A stretch of 64,000 nucleotides of DNA, from NCBI RefSeq assembly GCF_020360975.1, contig NW_025408667.1, forward strand, positions 2,852,001 to 2,916,000, read 5' to 3'. Source of the stretch: Hirsutella rhossiliensis. Its lineage: Eukaryota > Ascomycota > Sordariomycetes > Hypocreales > Ophiocordycipitaceae. Within the stretch, counting starts at the first letter, position 1. Each line of letters begins with the position of its first letter. The notes beneath the pieces are model-generated. The model made no database searches. It was given only the letters and a program-made list of their open reading frames with translations, and was not told the DNA's origin. This document shows, in pieces, positions 33,575 to 44,183 of the stretch. The position numbers were made by a program, and so were the translations under genes.

Positions 33575-34792
33575 TTGAAGGACAAAGGGTTGCGTGATCG
33601 TAAAGATACCAAAGCAAAAAAGGTCTGTCTTGAGAAGTAATGTCTATACGGCATGCACGTTGTGATGGTTCGGCATAGCAGCGTTAGCCAATTGATGAAA
33701 GCATTTGAGCACCTGCACCAGCATGGGGGGGGTTTCTTGAGCAAGTACTCGTGACTCCCATTGCACTCTGAATTCGGCAATAATTCTGGCGGGAGCATCT
33801 TCCTTGCGGTCCGATCTCTGCAACAGGGGGTCGGGGCCAGCGTTTCCGTCATCGTGTCCAGTATTGCCATCGGTGGATATATCTCCCAACGTGCATGCAA
33901 ATGGTGGCGGCCCGTCGTAAACTGCTTCTTTTGCTGCGTCGTCAATGCCGTCGAGTGTCTCGGTGTCGTTGGATTAGCCACCCCGGGCAAGAAAAAGGCT
34001 GAAACATGTGTGACAGACAAGAGGAATTGACGTGGGAGCGAAGCACGACTTTGCAGCTCAATCTGGCAGAGGACCTAGGGATGGATCCATTCCTCTACCG
34101 GGGCCGCCCGTATCCACTGCGGCCGAGGCTGTTGGCATCCCTGGAAGTGGGTGGCTGCTGGCGCGTGGCGCTAAGATCAACCGGGCCGGGCGATAAGGTA
34201 CCTGGCCTCCGGTGCCACTCACCGCCTTGCTCTGGGTACTCCTGTCACTAGCGTTAACGCTTGAGGGCTAGCGGACCGGCAAGGAACCGCGACATCAACA
34301 ATCTCGCGTCAGCCGTCTTTCTGCCGACGCCGGTTTGGCCTTCTGCACTCCCCGAAACGACCAATTGCCGCCTCGTTGCTTGCCTCCCGGCTGCCCTGCG
34401 CTCACGTGCTCCATCGTCGAGCACCGCCTGCCTCTTCCAGCTCTTTTCTCCTCCCCCGTCAAAGGCGAGCCGCACCCGTTGAGAGTGGCCGAATTGTACC
34501 TCGAGGCGCGGCGGTGACGGCTAAGTGACTCTGACGGACCGCGACGGCATCGCTAGCCGTCCGTAAACAATACGGGCGTGCCTCTCGAAAAGCTATCGCT
34601 GCGCCCACGATGCTGATGCTCGGTCCCGCTCGCAGCCACGTGTGCAGTCTCTGAGCGCCTTGCCGTGCTCATCGACAGCGTCTACGACCTCAGTCTGCGA
34701 GTGGTACGGTCGATAGAGCGGGGTCTGCTGCGACTCAATCACTATTCACGATACCCGCGTCAAGGCAGCGACCAATCGCCCTTTTGCCCAAC
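33575..34792. other. Intergenic 1.2 kb
   Basis: This is the 3' region of the sedolisin gene and the promoter of the sirtuin gene. No coding frame was accepted and no specific element was recognised. Confidence 0.5.
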
Positions 34793-37618
34793 ATGCCCAC
34801 GCAGCACGTCGAGCCGCAGTCTGATAACCACCTCGACGATGTTTCCAACTCCCTGCTCAGGGCACGCAGAGTGGTTGTCATTACCGGTGCCGGCATAAGC
34901 ACCAACTCGGGCATCCCCGTACGGGCACGTTCGGAGCGGTTCGACATGTTAAGCTAACACGGGCAGGACTTCCGATCCGAAAATGGCCTTTACTCGCTGG
35001 TCCAGGCTCAATTCGATGCCGCCGCTCGGCAGGCGCGTCGGTTTGACCCAGCTGCCAGTGCTGGGGACTGCGATGGCCGCGACGAGTTCCGTCTTACGAA
35101 GCGACGCAAGATCTGCTGTGAAGACTCAGCAGGATTTCCCGACGACGAGCCCGCGCAGGCCAAGCAGGACTCTACCCAATCGTCAGAGCCCAAGCTTTCG
35201 CCATCATTTCATCACAAGACGGCCGACGAGATCGAGCCTGTCGCGTTCCAGCCGGAAGACTGCGACGGCCTGGCTGGCCAGCCATTGCGTACTCCACAGC
35301 CAAAGCTAGCCATGATCTCAACGACAGACATAACCACGTCGCCGCTGTCGTCGCCTCCGGCTGACGACATGATCATCCCCCCGTCCACTTTGCGCTCGCC
35401 CACTCATAAGCGACTAGTCGACGTTACGCTGCCTCAAAGCTCATCGCCACTATCGTCACCTCCTCCCGCCCTCTTCGATTCCTTCATCCCAAGCTCTCCC
35501 TCTGCAGCCATCTTCAGCCGACGGAGTAGTACCTCTGCATCCGAGGCAGATAGCTCCACCCCCGCCTCGAACCCCCTGAGCTCATCGCACACTTGCAATT
35601 CGAGTAGAGGTGCACTTCTAAACATGAAGGGCAAGGATCTGTTTGACGCCACCATCTGGTCGGACCCTATAAGGACGTCCGTTTTTTACACTTTTGCGAC
35701 GTCTTTACGGCAAAAAATCAAGATGGCGGAGCCATCGAGCTCCCATCGGTTCATCAGCCATCTGAGAGATCGCGGGAAGCTCGTTCGTTGTTACACGCAA
35801 AACATTGACCAGATCGAGGAAAAGGTAGGGCTATCCACCTGCCTGCTGGATGGCCCAGGCAATCGGGGGCGCTTTTCGCGTCGTTCTACGGCAGCTGCAA
35901 ATCAGCTCAATAAAATGGTAGATGAGGTCGCTACCGTTGCCGACGAACCGATTAAGTCGGAGAAGCAGAGCCACTCTGACGACCAATCTGGATGCAATTC
36001 GAGCCAGCCATCCCAGGCAGGATCTTCAGACGGGACTGGTATGCCTGTTTCTGGAGGAGAGACCGCAGCTGCCGACCAGCGAAGGCCTCCGGCTCGGCCT
36101 CAGAAACGGGACCTACGGCGCTCTGGGGTGGAATGCGTTTTCCTTCACGGGTCTCTCGAGCTCCTGAGGTGCTTTCTCTGCGGAAATGTCTGCTCGTGGG
36201 ACGACGACGAGCGCGAAGCAGAGACGTTGACGGGCCAGCAACCCGAATGCCCGCACTGCGTCGGCGCGACGGCGGCCCGAGAGGAAAGGGGGAAACGGGC
36301 TTTGGGCGTCGGCAAGTTGCGGCCAGACATTGTGCTGTACGGCGAGGAACACCCCAGCTCGCATCTCATCAGCCCAATCGTCACCCATGACCTTGCCCTG
36401 CACCCCGACATGCTGCTCATCCTAGGCACGAGCTTGCGAGTACACGGCCTCAAGGTCATGGTCAGGGAGTTCGCCAAGGCCGTACACAGCAAAGGCGGCA
36501 AGGTGGTCTTTGTCAACTTTACGAAGCCGCCAGAGAGCTCGTGGGGAGACGTCATCGACTATTGGGTCCAGTGGGATTGCGACGCCTGGGTTGCGGATCT
36601 GCAAGGCAGGATACCGACACTCTGGCAGGACCGCGATCTGCCGCGACCGAAAAAGAAGCGCGAGTCTGGTGGGGCAGTCGAGGGCAAGCAAAAGGGGGAG
36701 AAGAAGAGGCAACCGGCGGCAAACCCGGTCGCCTTGCGCGACACAAAGGCCACGGGTGCATACTGGACAGCCAAGGTGCTCCAGGAACTCGGCAGGATAA
36801 CAGAGAAGATCCTGCCCGCACGCAGGGCTTCGATGGTGGCGGGCGAGCCGACCAGCCAGTCCACGAGCGAACCCTCGTTAAACGCTCTGCGAAAGAAGGG
36901 TAAAGCGAAACCAAAGCCTTCGAGGAAATCGGCACCGGGGGCGCTGGAGAAACCCATCCGGCCTTGTTCGGCACTCAACCCCGGCCACGGCAGGGCCGAG
37001 AAGAGAGGCAAAGAGGCGGCGGAAGCGGCTGCTGCGAGTGTCGACAACGCGGCGGCCATCAGCTCTATCCTGAATTTGGTCAAGGAGAACCCGAGGATAC
37101 GCAAGAGAAAGGTGATTGACGGAGAGGAAGTGGCAGCACCTTGTGCGCCGCGAAGGCGCGGCCGCAACCAGAGCTACAAGGCGGCGGCGGCGGACCTCAA
37201 ACTTCCACCTCTGCGATCTCCTCCGGCGCAACAGTCGACTCTGCCATGCCTTTATGGAAGGCCGGAGCCGCTGGAGCCGAGAAGCCCGCCATCGGGACCG
37301 CTCGCATCCCTGTCACCAAACCTGCGCACCGCAAAAGCTTTCCGAGCCAACCCGTTGTACCTGGACGACCCGATGCATCTGCTCGACTCGGCACCTCGCT
37401 GGTCACCGTTCTGGGGACACGGCGAGGACGGCGGGGGGCTGCTACTGGGGAGCGGGAACAAGGAGACTGAAGCGAGCCGTGGGTCCGGGTTCAAGGAGCC
37501 GGGGGCGAGCGGCTCAAAAATGATGGGAGGTCCGCCGCCGGGGCCGAGTCGGGTGTCGATGGGGAACTTGGAGGGGGAACTGATGGACTGGGGTGCCAAC
37601 TGGAGCTGCAAGCGGTGA
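34793..37618 (+). CDS. HST4: NAD-dependent histone deacetylase, Hst3/Hst4-type sirtuin
   Basis: Two exons (34793-34918 and 34967-37618; 48-bp intron) give 925 aa. The NAD-binding signature crosses the intron: VVVITGAGISTNSGIP then DFRSENGLYSLVQAQ. Further motifs are YTQNIDQIEEKVGL, the catalytic His in VFLHGSLELLRC, the zinc cysteines CFLCGNVC and CPHC, and LGTSLRVHGLK. Hst3/Hst4 sirtuins remove acetyl from histone H3 Lys56 after S phase and protect genome stability (family knowledge). Two long low-complexity inserts stand out: about 200 Ser/Pro-rich residues between the DFR motif and GKDLFDATIWSDP, and about 85 residues after YTQNID. The C-terminal third is basic and disordered, with nuclear-localisation-like clusters such as RPKKKRE. 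The start ATG directly precedes MPTQHVEPQ. Confidence 0.9.
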
Positions 37619-38777
37619 CAGGGGCCAGGGCGATGGCGTCTTTGGGAGCCTAAATGTCGTGAGAGGTGGGCCGTGAGATGGGATGCATTAATAGAGGTAC
37701 CTCCAGACGCAGACAGCCAGGGTCGGACGCACTTTATTCAGCACACGTGCTGCATGACTGGCTCTGGCGTGCGTCTCACGTCGGGCGCTGCTGGTGTTTT
37801 CTTTCCCCTTAGCCTTTGAACGATTGTTTACGAAGTACTTGGTCAGCCATTTCCATGGAGCGAGTTTCCTGCTCTGACGCCGTCCCGTTGCTGTGGACGT
37901 TATGTTGAGTACGAAGGAGGTCTGCGATGTCGGCGGTCCATTGGCCGGTCACGCGACGAATCTCGAGCGAGGCGCCATCTGCCTGACACTCGGGCGGCTC
38001 CCCATTCGTTCCCACCACGGCGGCTGACTCCGTTCATCGCCTTCCCAAGACAAGAATTCGTGCACGCCATGGATTTTGTGTCAAGTACGCTGTTGGCACC
38101 AGCCAGGCCACGCTGCGGGACAAAGGGCGTGCGTTAGTCGAGTGAGCTTTCCTCGGGTGAGAATACAGGGATGCAATGGCCTCATCTGGGCAGAAATGGC
38201 GATTCTCCCTAGTTCTGTTGCTTATGCTGGCTCGTGCAGGATGAGTCTTGCTTACCTAGGTGGCGAGCCATGTAGCCTTTTCATTCATGACGCCGAGAAG
38301 GCACTCTGATGCGTGGAAAAGCTACTTGCTCTCGTCATCCATGATGCGCTGCGTTCATGTTGGGACAGACATCTGGGACTCATCAGCGAGCGATTGCGGA
38401 CCATTGGCTTAATTAGTAGATACTAGAATAGGTAGGTACTTAGGGCTAGGGTCGGCTCAGGCCTACATCCAAACCAACGGCGGGCAGGTTTGGCAAGGCT
38501 ACAGAGGGGGTCGGGTGAGGCGGGTCAGGTGAGTGAGGCGCCGGAGCCAGCACCGAGGCCCGGAGCGAGCAGGCCGGCTCGCACGCCATCGCCAAAGATG
38601 GGTTGCTTGGGCATTTTATTTGTAAGGAGGGTTCAAGTTCGGCCCGGCCTCTATCTTTATCATTCTTGCCTCCCTTTCTCTCCATATCCATCTCCGTTCT
38701 CCTCGTCTTTCCTCTCACTCCACCTCCTCATACTCTTTGCCTGCCTGTTCCTCGGCCTCGTCGACCGACTCGCGGCA
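37619..38777. other. Intergenic 1.2 kb
   Basis: This is the 3' region of the sirtuin gene, then the promoter of the class V enzyme. A C/T-rich leader (38655-38750) precedes the next ATG. No gene was seen. Confidence 0.5.
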
Positions 38778-40246
38778 ATGGGCCACAACTTGCCCATCAT
38801 CAATGGCCCGCCCAAGCAGTCCCACGTCAAGCAGCTCGGCGGCGCACTGAAGAAGGACTTTCCGTTTGACCCGGAATGGCTCAATCTCAACCATGGTAAG
38901 TGCCTCGTCATCATCAGCTCAGGAAACAACAACTGGACACGGTTCCTCTCCTGACACTTCGCCCCTGGCCTGATAACGCCTTGTTAACATTGCTCTCCCG
39001 CCCAGGCTCCTTTGGCAGTATTCCCAATGCCATGTGCGCCAGGTTACGCCACTATCAGGACGCGACCGAGGCTCGCCCTGACCAGTTCATACGCTACGAC
39101 TACCCCAGGCTACTGGATGAATCACGCGCCGCCGTTGCAGACCTGGTCAACGCTCCCGTCGAGACCGTTGTCTTCGTCACCAACGCTACCGATGGCGTCA
39201 ACACCGTCTTCCGCAACCTGACCTGGGCAGAGGACGGCAAGGATGTCATCCTGACCTTCTCCACCGTCTACGAGGCCTGCGCAAACGTGGCCGACTTCAT
39301 AGTCGACTACTACAACGGCGAGATCGAGCACCGGCCCATCCCCATTTCCTACCCGCTTGAGGATGACGAGATCCTCGAGGCCTTTCGGGACGCGGTTCGG
39401 CGTGTCGAGGCTGACGGCAAGAGGGCCCGCGTCTGCATCTTCGACGTCGTCTCCTCTAGGCCCGGCGTTCTCTTCCCCTGGGTCGACGTGACAAAGGCGT
39501 GCAAGGAGCTGGGCGTCATCAGCATGGTCGACGGCGCCCAGGGTATTGGTATGGTTCCTCTCGACCTGACTGCTGCCGACCCGGACTACTTCGTCTCCAA
39601 CTGCCACAAGTGGCTGCATGTCCCCCGAGGCTGTGCCGTCTTTTACGTGCCTCTCCGCAACCAGCATCTGCTGCCAACGACGCTCGCCACCAGCAACGGA
39701 TACATTGCCAAGTCGTCGCCCCGCGGCTCACCGCTCCCGCCAAGCGCCAAGGGCGTCTTTGTCAACAATTTCGAGTTCATGGGCACCAAGGATAACGGCC
39801 CGTTTCTGTGTGTAAAGGACGCCATTGCCTGGAGACGGGACGTTCTCGGCGGCGAGGACAGAATCTTGGCGTATCTATGGGACCTAAACAAACGAGGTAG
39901 CCTGCACGTCGCCGGCGCTCTGGGCACGGAGATTCTGGAGAATAGCAAAGGCACTTTGACCAACTGCAGCATGGGCAACGTCGCGCTGCCCATATGGATC
40001 GGCGAAAAGGGCGAAAACGCCCGAGACAGCGACGCCCTCGTCGCGGACAAGGACGCCGGCACAGTGTTTCAGTGGATCGCAAGGACCATGGTCGACGACT
40101 ACAAGACCTTCATGTCGCTGTTTGTGCTCAATAACCGTTTCTGGGTGAGAATCAGCGCCCAGGTGTACTTGGATATGAGGGACTATGAGGTTGCCGCCAA
40201 TGTCCTCAAGGAACTGTCGGCGAGAGTGAGCGCGAAATGGGGTTAG
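38778..40246 (+). CDS. Class V aminotransferase-fold PLP enzyme (isopenicillin N epimerase / Egt2-like)
   Basis: Two exons (38778-38895 and 39006-40246; 110-bp intron) give 452 aa. The N-terminus carries WLNLNHGSFGSIPNAM, in which the HGS is split by the intron. The PLP lysine lies in YFVSNCHKWLHVPRGCAVF (Lys ~241), preceded by the cofactor Asp in SMVDGAQGIGMVPLD. The arginine of the carboxylate clamp is probably in NRFWVRISAQVYLD near the end. Relatives are annotated as isopenicillin N epimerase-like, cysteine desulfhydrase-like, or Egt2, the C-S lyase of ergothioneine synthesis. Sequence alone does not decide between these. No beta-lactam genes lie nearby, so epimerase activity in antibiotic synthesis is unlikely (inference). 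Confidence 0.88.
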
Positions 40247-40917
40247 GACGACGCTTACAAGGCGGAGTCATACCACCATGAAATCTTGCGCTGTACACTC
40301 TTGAACTTCTCGACGACCCTGACGATCTGCTCGGGTTGTTCACCATTTCACAGTGGCCGTCGGGGCCCGGCGCTCGTGAGACTGCTCAGAATCACGGAGC
40401 AGCCAAGTTGAGCTTTTATCAGCGATTCGATGTTGCATCCCTCCGGTCCATGACTCTACCCGCTGGATGAGGCTCCGACATCCCCGTTATCGGCGGTGAT
40501 AGTTGGTTGAACTTCGTCTTGAGTCGAGTTACTCTCCTTTTTTGACGGGGTTCTTGATGCATAGCGGACGATCATCTGGGCAGGGACTGTCTTTGGCAAG
40601 GGTAAGCTTCGAGAGGTCGTGGAGGACACTTCAACCTGTCCCATTTTCTCGGACGGAGGGCAGGGCGTTGGGGAGTTTTTGGCATCGTCGCGAACAGCCA
40701 AGAGTCGACCATTGAGTGGTGTTGGGCTAGACAGACACGACACACATGACGGACAGGCTCGAGTGATCTGCGAAGAGAAGGGCCCGCATGGTGGACTTTC
40801 AGATGACCTTGGTCAACCAGTTGGCCCAGCGTCGTTGGTATAGAGAGGTTTGCGTATGAGCTCGATATAGAACCAAAAGGCTGATCGGGTAACGGGCGGA
40901 GAACATTACGCGGGGGT

Positions 40918-40938
40918 GGGGGGGGGGGGGGGGGGGGG
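40918..40938 (+). repeat. G21 homopolymer
   Basis: Twenty-one consecutive G residues, preceded by GGGGGT. The length is likely to vary between isolates or assemblies. Confidence 0.9.
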
Positions 40939-43554
40939 CCAGCGGGCGCCTAAGTTGCGGCCTGGCCTGTGAGATTTCGCATCGAATGCCATACGGTTGG
41001 ATACCGATGGCCTCGTATGCGTCATCGACGACTTGACTTTGGGAATCTCGAGATGTGTCGCTGGGAAGGATGAGTTAGACGGATACATAGTGGCACGACC
41101 TTCCAGAGGCACTTGCTTGTCGCTGAATATTTAGATGCAGAAAGGGGGCGGCATCAATCGTGAGCAATCAACGCAACGAACAGCATATTGTTCGTACGTA
41201 AGTGGTGATCTTGTCGACCACATGAGGGCCTACATTCTCGGGTCACGGCTCTGCCCCTGTCCGCCGTGAGTGCGTCCGCACTTTGGACCAGTGAACAATG
41301 CAGGCACACCCACGGGCACATGAACTCTATCTCAACCCCATCACTTGGATTTGGCGTGGTCCGCTTGAGCCAATGCCAGTGATAGCCCAGACCACAACGA
41401 GGTGACGTTGGAGGGCATTCACAGAATAACAGCCCGGGTCTAAACGCGCATTCAAATGACAGGGAGCACAAAGAGGGGGTCTACCCGTTTGATCTGAATA
41501 GATGGGCTGCTCTGTGCGTCCGCTGCCCTCGTTGATACACAGTGAGATTTGCGCAGGGGGGGGAATTGCCGGGTCGCGGATGTTGGAACAAGTCCATTGA
41601 CGTGGTTGAGGGTAGGAATGTGAATGACTCGAGTTGAGGACGGGAGGTGGTCACTACGAAATTGGGCAGAAAGACCAGATACAGGCATTGAGGTTCATGA
41701 TGAAAGGGGGAGGACGGGAAGAGGCCGTTGCTGTTGACCTCGACGCCTTCCCGAAGCCTGAGCTCCATTAACGTTAGATACGAGCCATGACTGGCCTCGA
41801 GCCTTTCCAATCTTAAAGGACCCCTGGTGGTGGCCGGGCTTCGTGACGGTTGGCTGCCAAGGGAGTTTTGGCTCCATGGCACTTGGGCTTGTTGCTTCTC
41901 AGCGGTAGGCCTTGAAGCGGGATTCTCCGAAGAGAAGATGCGGAAATGTTCTGGTCGAGATGGAAGGCGACGGAGAGCAGCGAATGGCCATGGGTTGCCT
42001 TCAGCCAGGAGGGGCCGCCTCTGTCCATCGTGCGCCTCATTGTGGCCGCAGAGGAAAAAAAGGTTTGGAGCCTTTGAAATTGAAGGATGGTACAAAGAGA
42101 GGGAGGACAGCCAAAGCTGCTACACCACGGCCAAGGCGGGGAAGAGGCTGCGGCACCTCGAACTATATACCCGAGCTGTCTTTGTGTGGGCTTCAGCCAC
42201 CACCCCCTTCCAGCTGCGGATTATGGCCAGTTTTCTACGTGCCTACCCTACATCTCATTTGAGCTTTCTGACTCGGTCTGAACCTACCTGCCTGGGCCCG
42301 CCCGCTATCTGAGATATCGCTGCCCGTGCTCATTGGGAGTTGTTGGGTTGGAACGTTTGGTGGGACACATATGTCATTATGAAAGCAGACGAGGACATCG
42401 GTTGCTTTGTTTATTTACCCGTGGATTGAAGCTGTCAGACGATACATTGCTACTCCCATCATGACGATCTTGCCTGTTGGATTCAAAAGTGTTGGTAGCG
42501 ATGGTTGAAGACGAGCTGTTCACACTTCCACATACACACGTCCTTTTCTCCTTCTTTTTCCAGACTATGCCACTAGACGTATGGCAAATAAGTGTGAAAT
42601 AGCACATACGCACAGGCTTATGCATGTCATTTTGCTCCTTGAACTTCTTCATCCTTTACCGTCACTTTGATTGCTGGGCCGTACTGTCTGTTTCTAACTC
42701 AGGTGAAGAAAACGACAACGACCCGGGCGTTAACTGACAGCCTCCCCCTTTCTAACTTGCAGGGAGAGGGGGTACGCGCGTACGACGACTCTCGGCGCCG
42801 CCGGGGCAGGCCGTCAAGCGATTCGCCTACAGGGGGTGTTTCAGCAAAAAAACCGCTCAGCAGGGCGTCTCAGCACTCGCATTGGAGCGCGTCTCGTGGG
42901 GGGGGGGCAGCAAACGCGGTAGCGCCGGAGATCATAGCGCCAGCGGGGGCGGCAAAAACTGGCGACTGGTGCGTGCGCGGTTTGGCGACTGAAACGACGG
43001 AGGGGAAGATGGGGGAGTTATTCCCGAGAGGCTCGCTCCTCGACCGAGGGAGGGCTTCGGGTTTAAACCAACTTCGTTGTATGGCTATGGGTTCTTTTGT
43101 GCCTGGGGTCGTAGGGGAGGTGGGAGATCGCCAAGGCTTGAAACGGAGTACACATCATCAGGTGTCTTGTAACCCATGATTTGCCCATTCCGTGGTTGAG
43201 TGTACTGCCGAATTTGCCGCCCCCTAACCACCTACAGAGCAGGTCCAGGTGCAAGACGGTGATCCTTGGGGGAGGGGGATCTGACAGGCAACGCTGAATC
43301 CCATCGACTTTCGACTTGTTCCCGGAGCCTCTTGTCTGTAAATACGGGGGCGGGGGCGGCAAACGTTCGACAATCCACGTCTCAATCAGGCATATAAGTG
43401 CGCGCTTGCCGAGCATAGCGTAGCCGGGCCAACGCGGCCCTGACGGGGACTCGCCCGGCCGGCGGGAGTCGTGTGTCCCGGCCACCCACGGACTCTCTCT
43501 CAAGACTCAAGGGTCTCTCCCCCCTTGTCAAACTTACATGTACTTTGATAGCAA

Positions 43555-43568
43555 GGGGGGGGGGGGGG
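43555..43568 (+). repeat. G14 homopolymer
   Basis: Fourteen consecutive G residues in non-coding DNA. Confidence 0.9.
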
Positions 43569-44183
43569 ATGACCTTAAGCGCCACCAGGGTAACGGCCCC
43601 ACGCAGGAGGGGTGGACGACGACAAACGCATCCTCCTCGTCCAGAAACAAGCACTGTTTGAGCGATTGTTGATTATTGCAGTTCGGATCAAGAGCCGTCA
43701 CTGTTAGCCAGCGGCATACGACTGGCTCATTCTGTCAGCCGCCATGCACGCGTGGCCTGGGCGGCAGCAGCCCCCAACGGAACGGACGGCCTATCCGGCA
43801 CCGGCCTGATACAGCTGGGAACTCGGGCGAGGCTCCTGAAGATGGTCTTGATGTCTATTTGACCGTCCTCGTGCCCGCCGGCTCTGTGCCTGGCTTTCTT
43901 TCTTTCCCTTCCACTCCTCCCAACGCCCTTGCTCTGCTTCCCTTGTCTTGTCTTCCTTTTCTTATTCATTTCATTTTCTTAATTCCCGCCTTTAACGCGT
44001 GGCTTTCTCTTCTACAGACCAGTTACGCGGACTCTGGTGCGAGCTCACCACCGTCCCTGGGCATTATTTTCCCTACCTTCACTTCCTACACCCACCTGGC
44101 GTGGACTCTGTAGTATTTTTTATTTTTTATTCTTCCAAGAAAAGAAGCAAGCCTTGTGCTGCTCTTTTATTCCTCCCACAAAT

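Larger units (their letters stand above)
40247..44183. other. Long intergenic region, 3.9 kb, with G tracts
   Basis: No gene is supported. Minus-strand frames at 40456-40743 and 41481-42095 and a plus frame at 41827-42312 lack recognisable domains; the first has the best composition and could be an exon of a small protein. Long G runs occur at 40918-40938 (21 nt), 42898-42907 (10 nt) and 43555-43568 (14 nt). The last few hundred bases are C/T-rich and form the promoter and leader of the aspartic protease. Confidence 0.45.
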
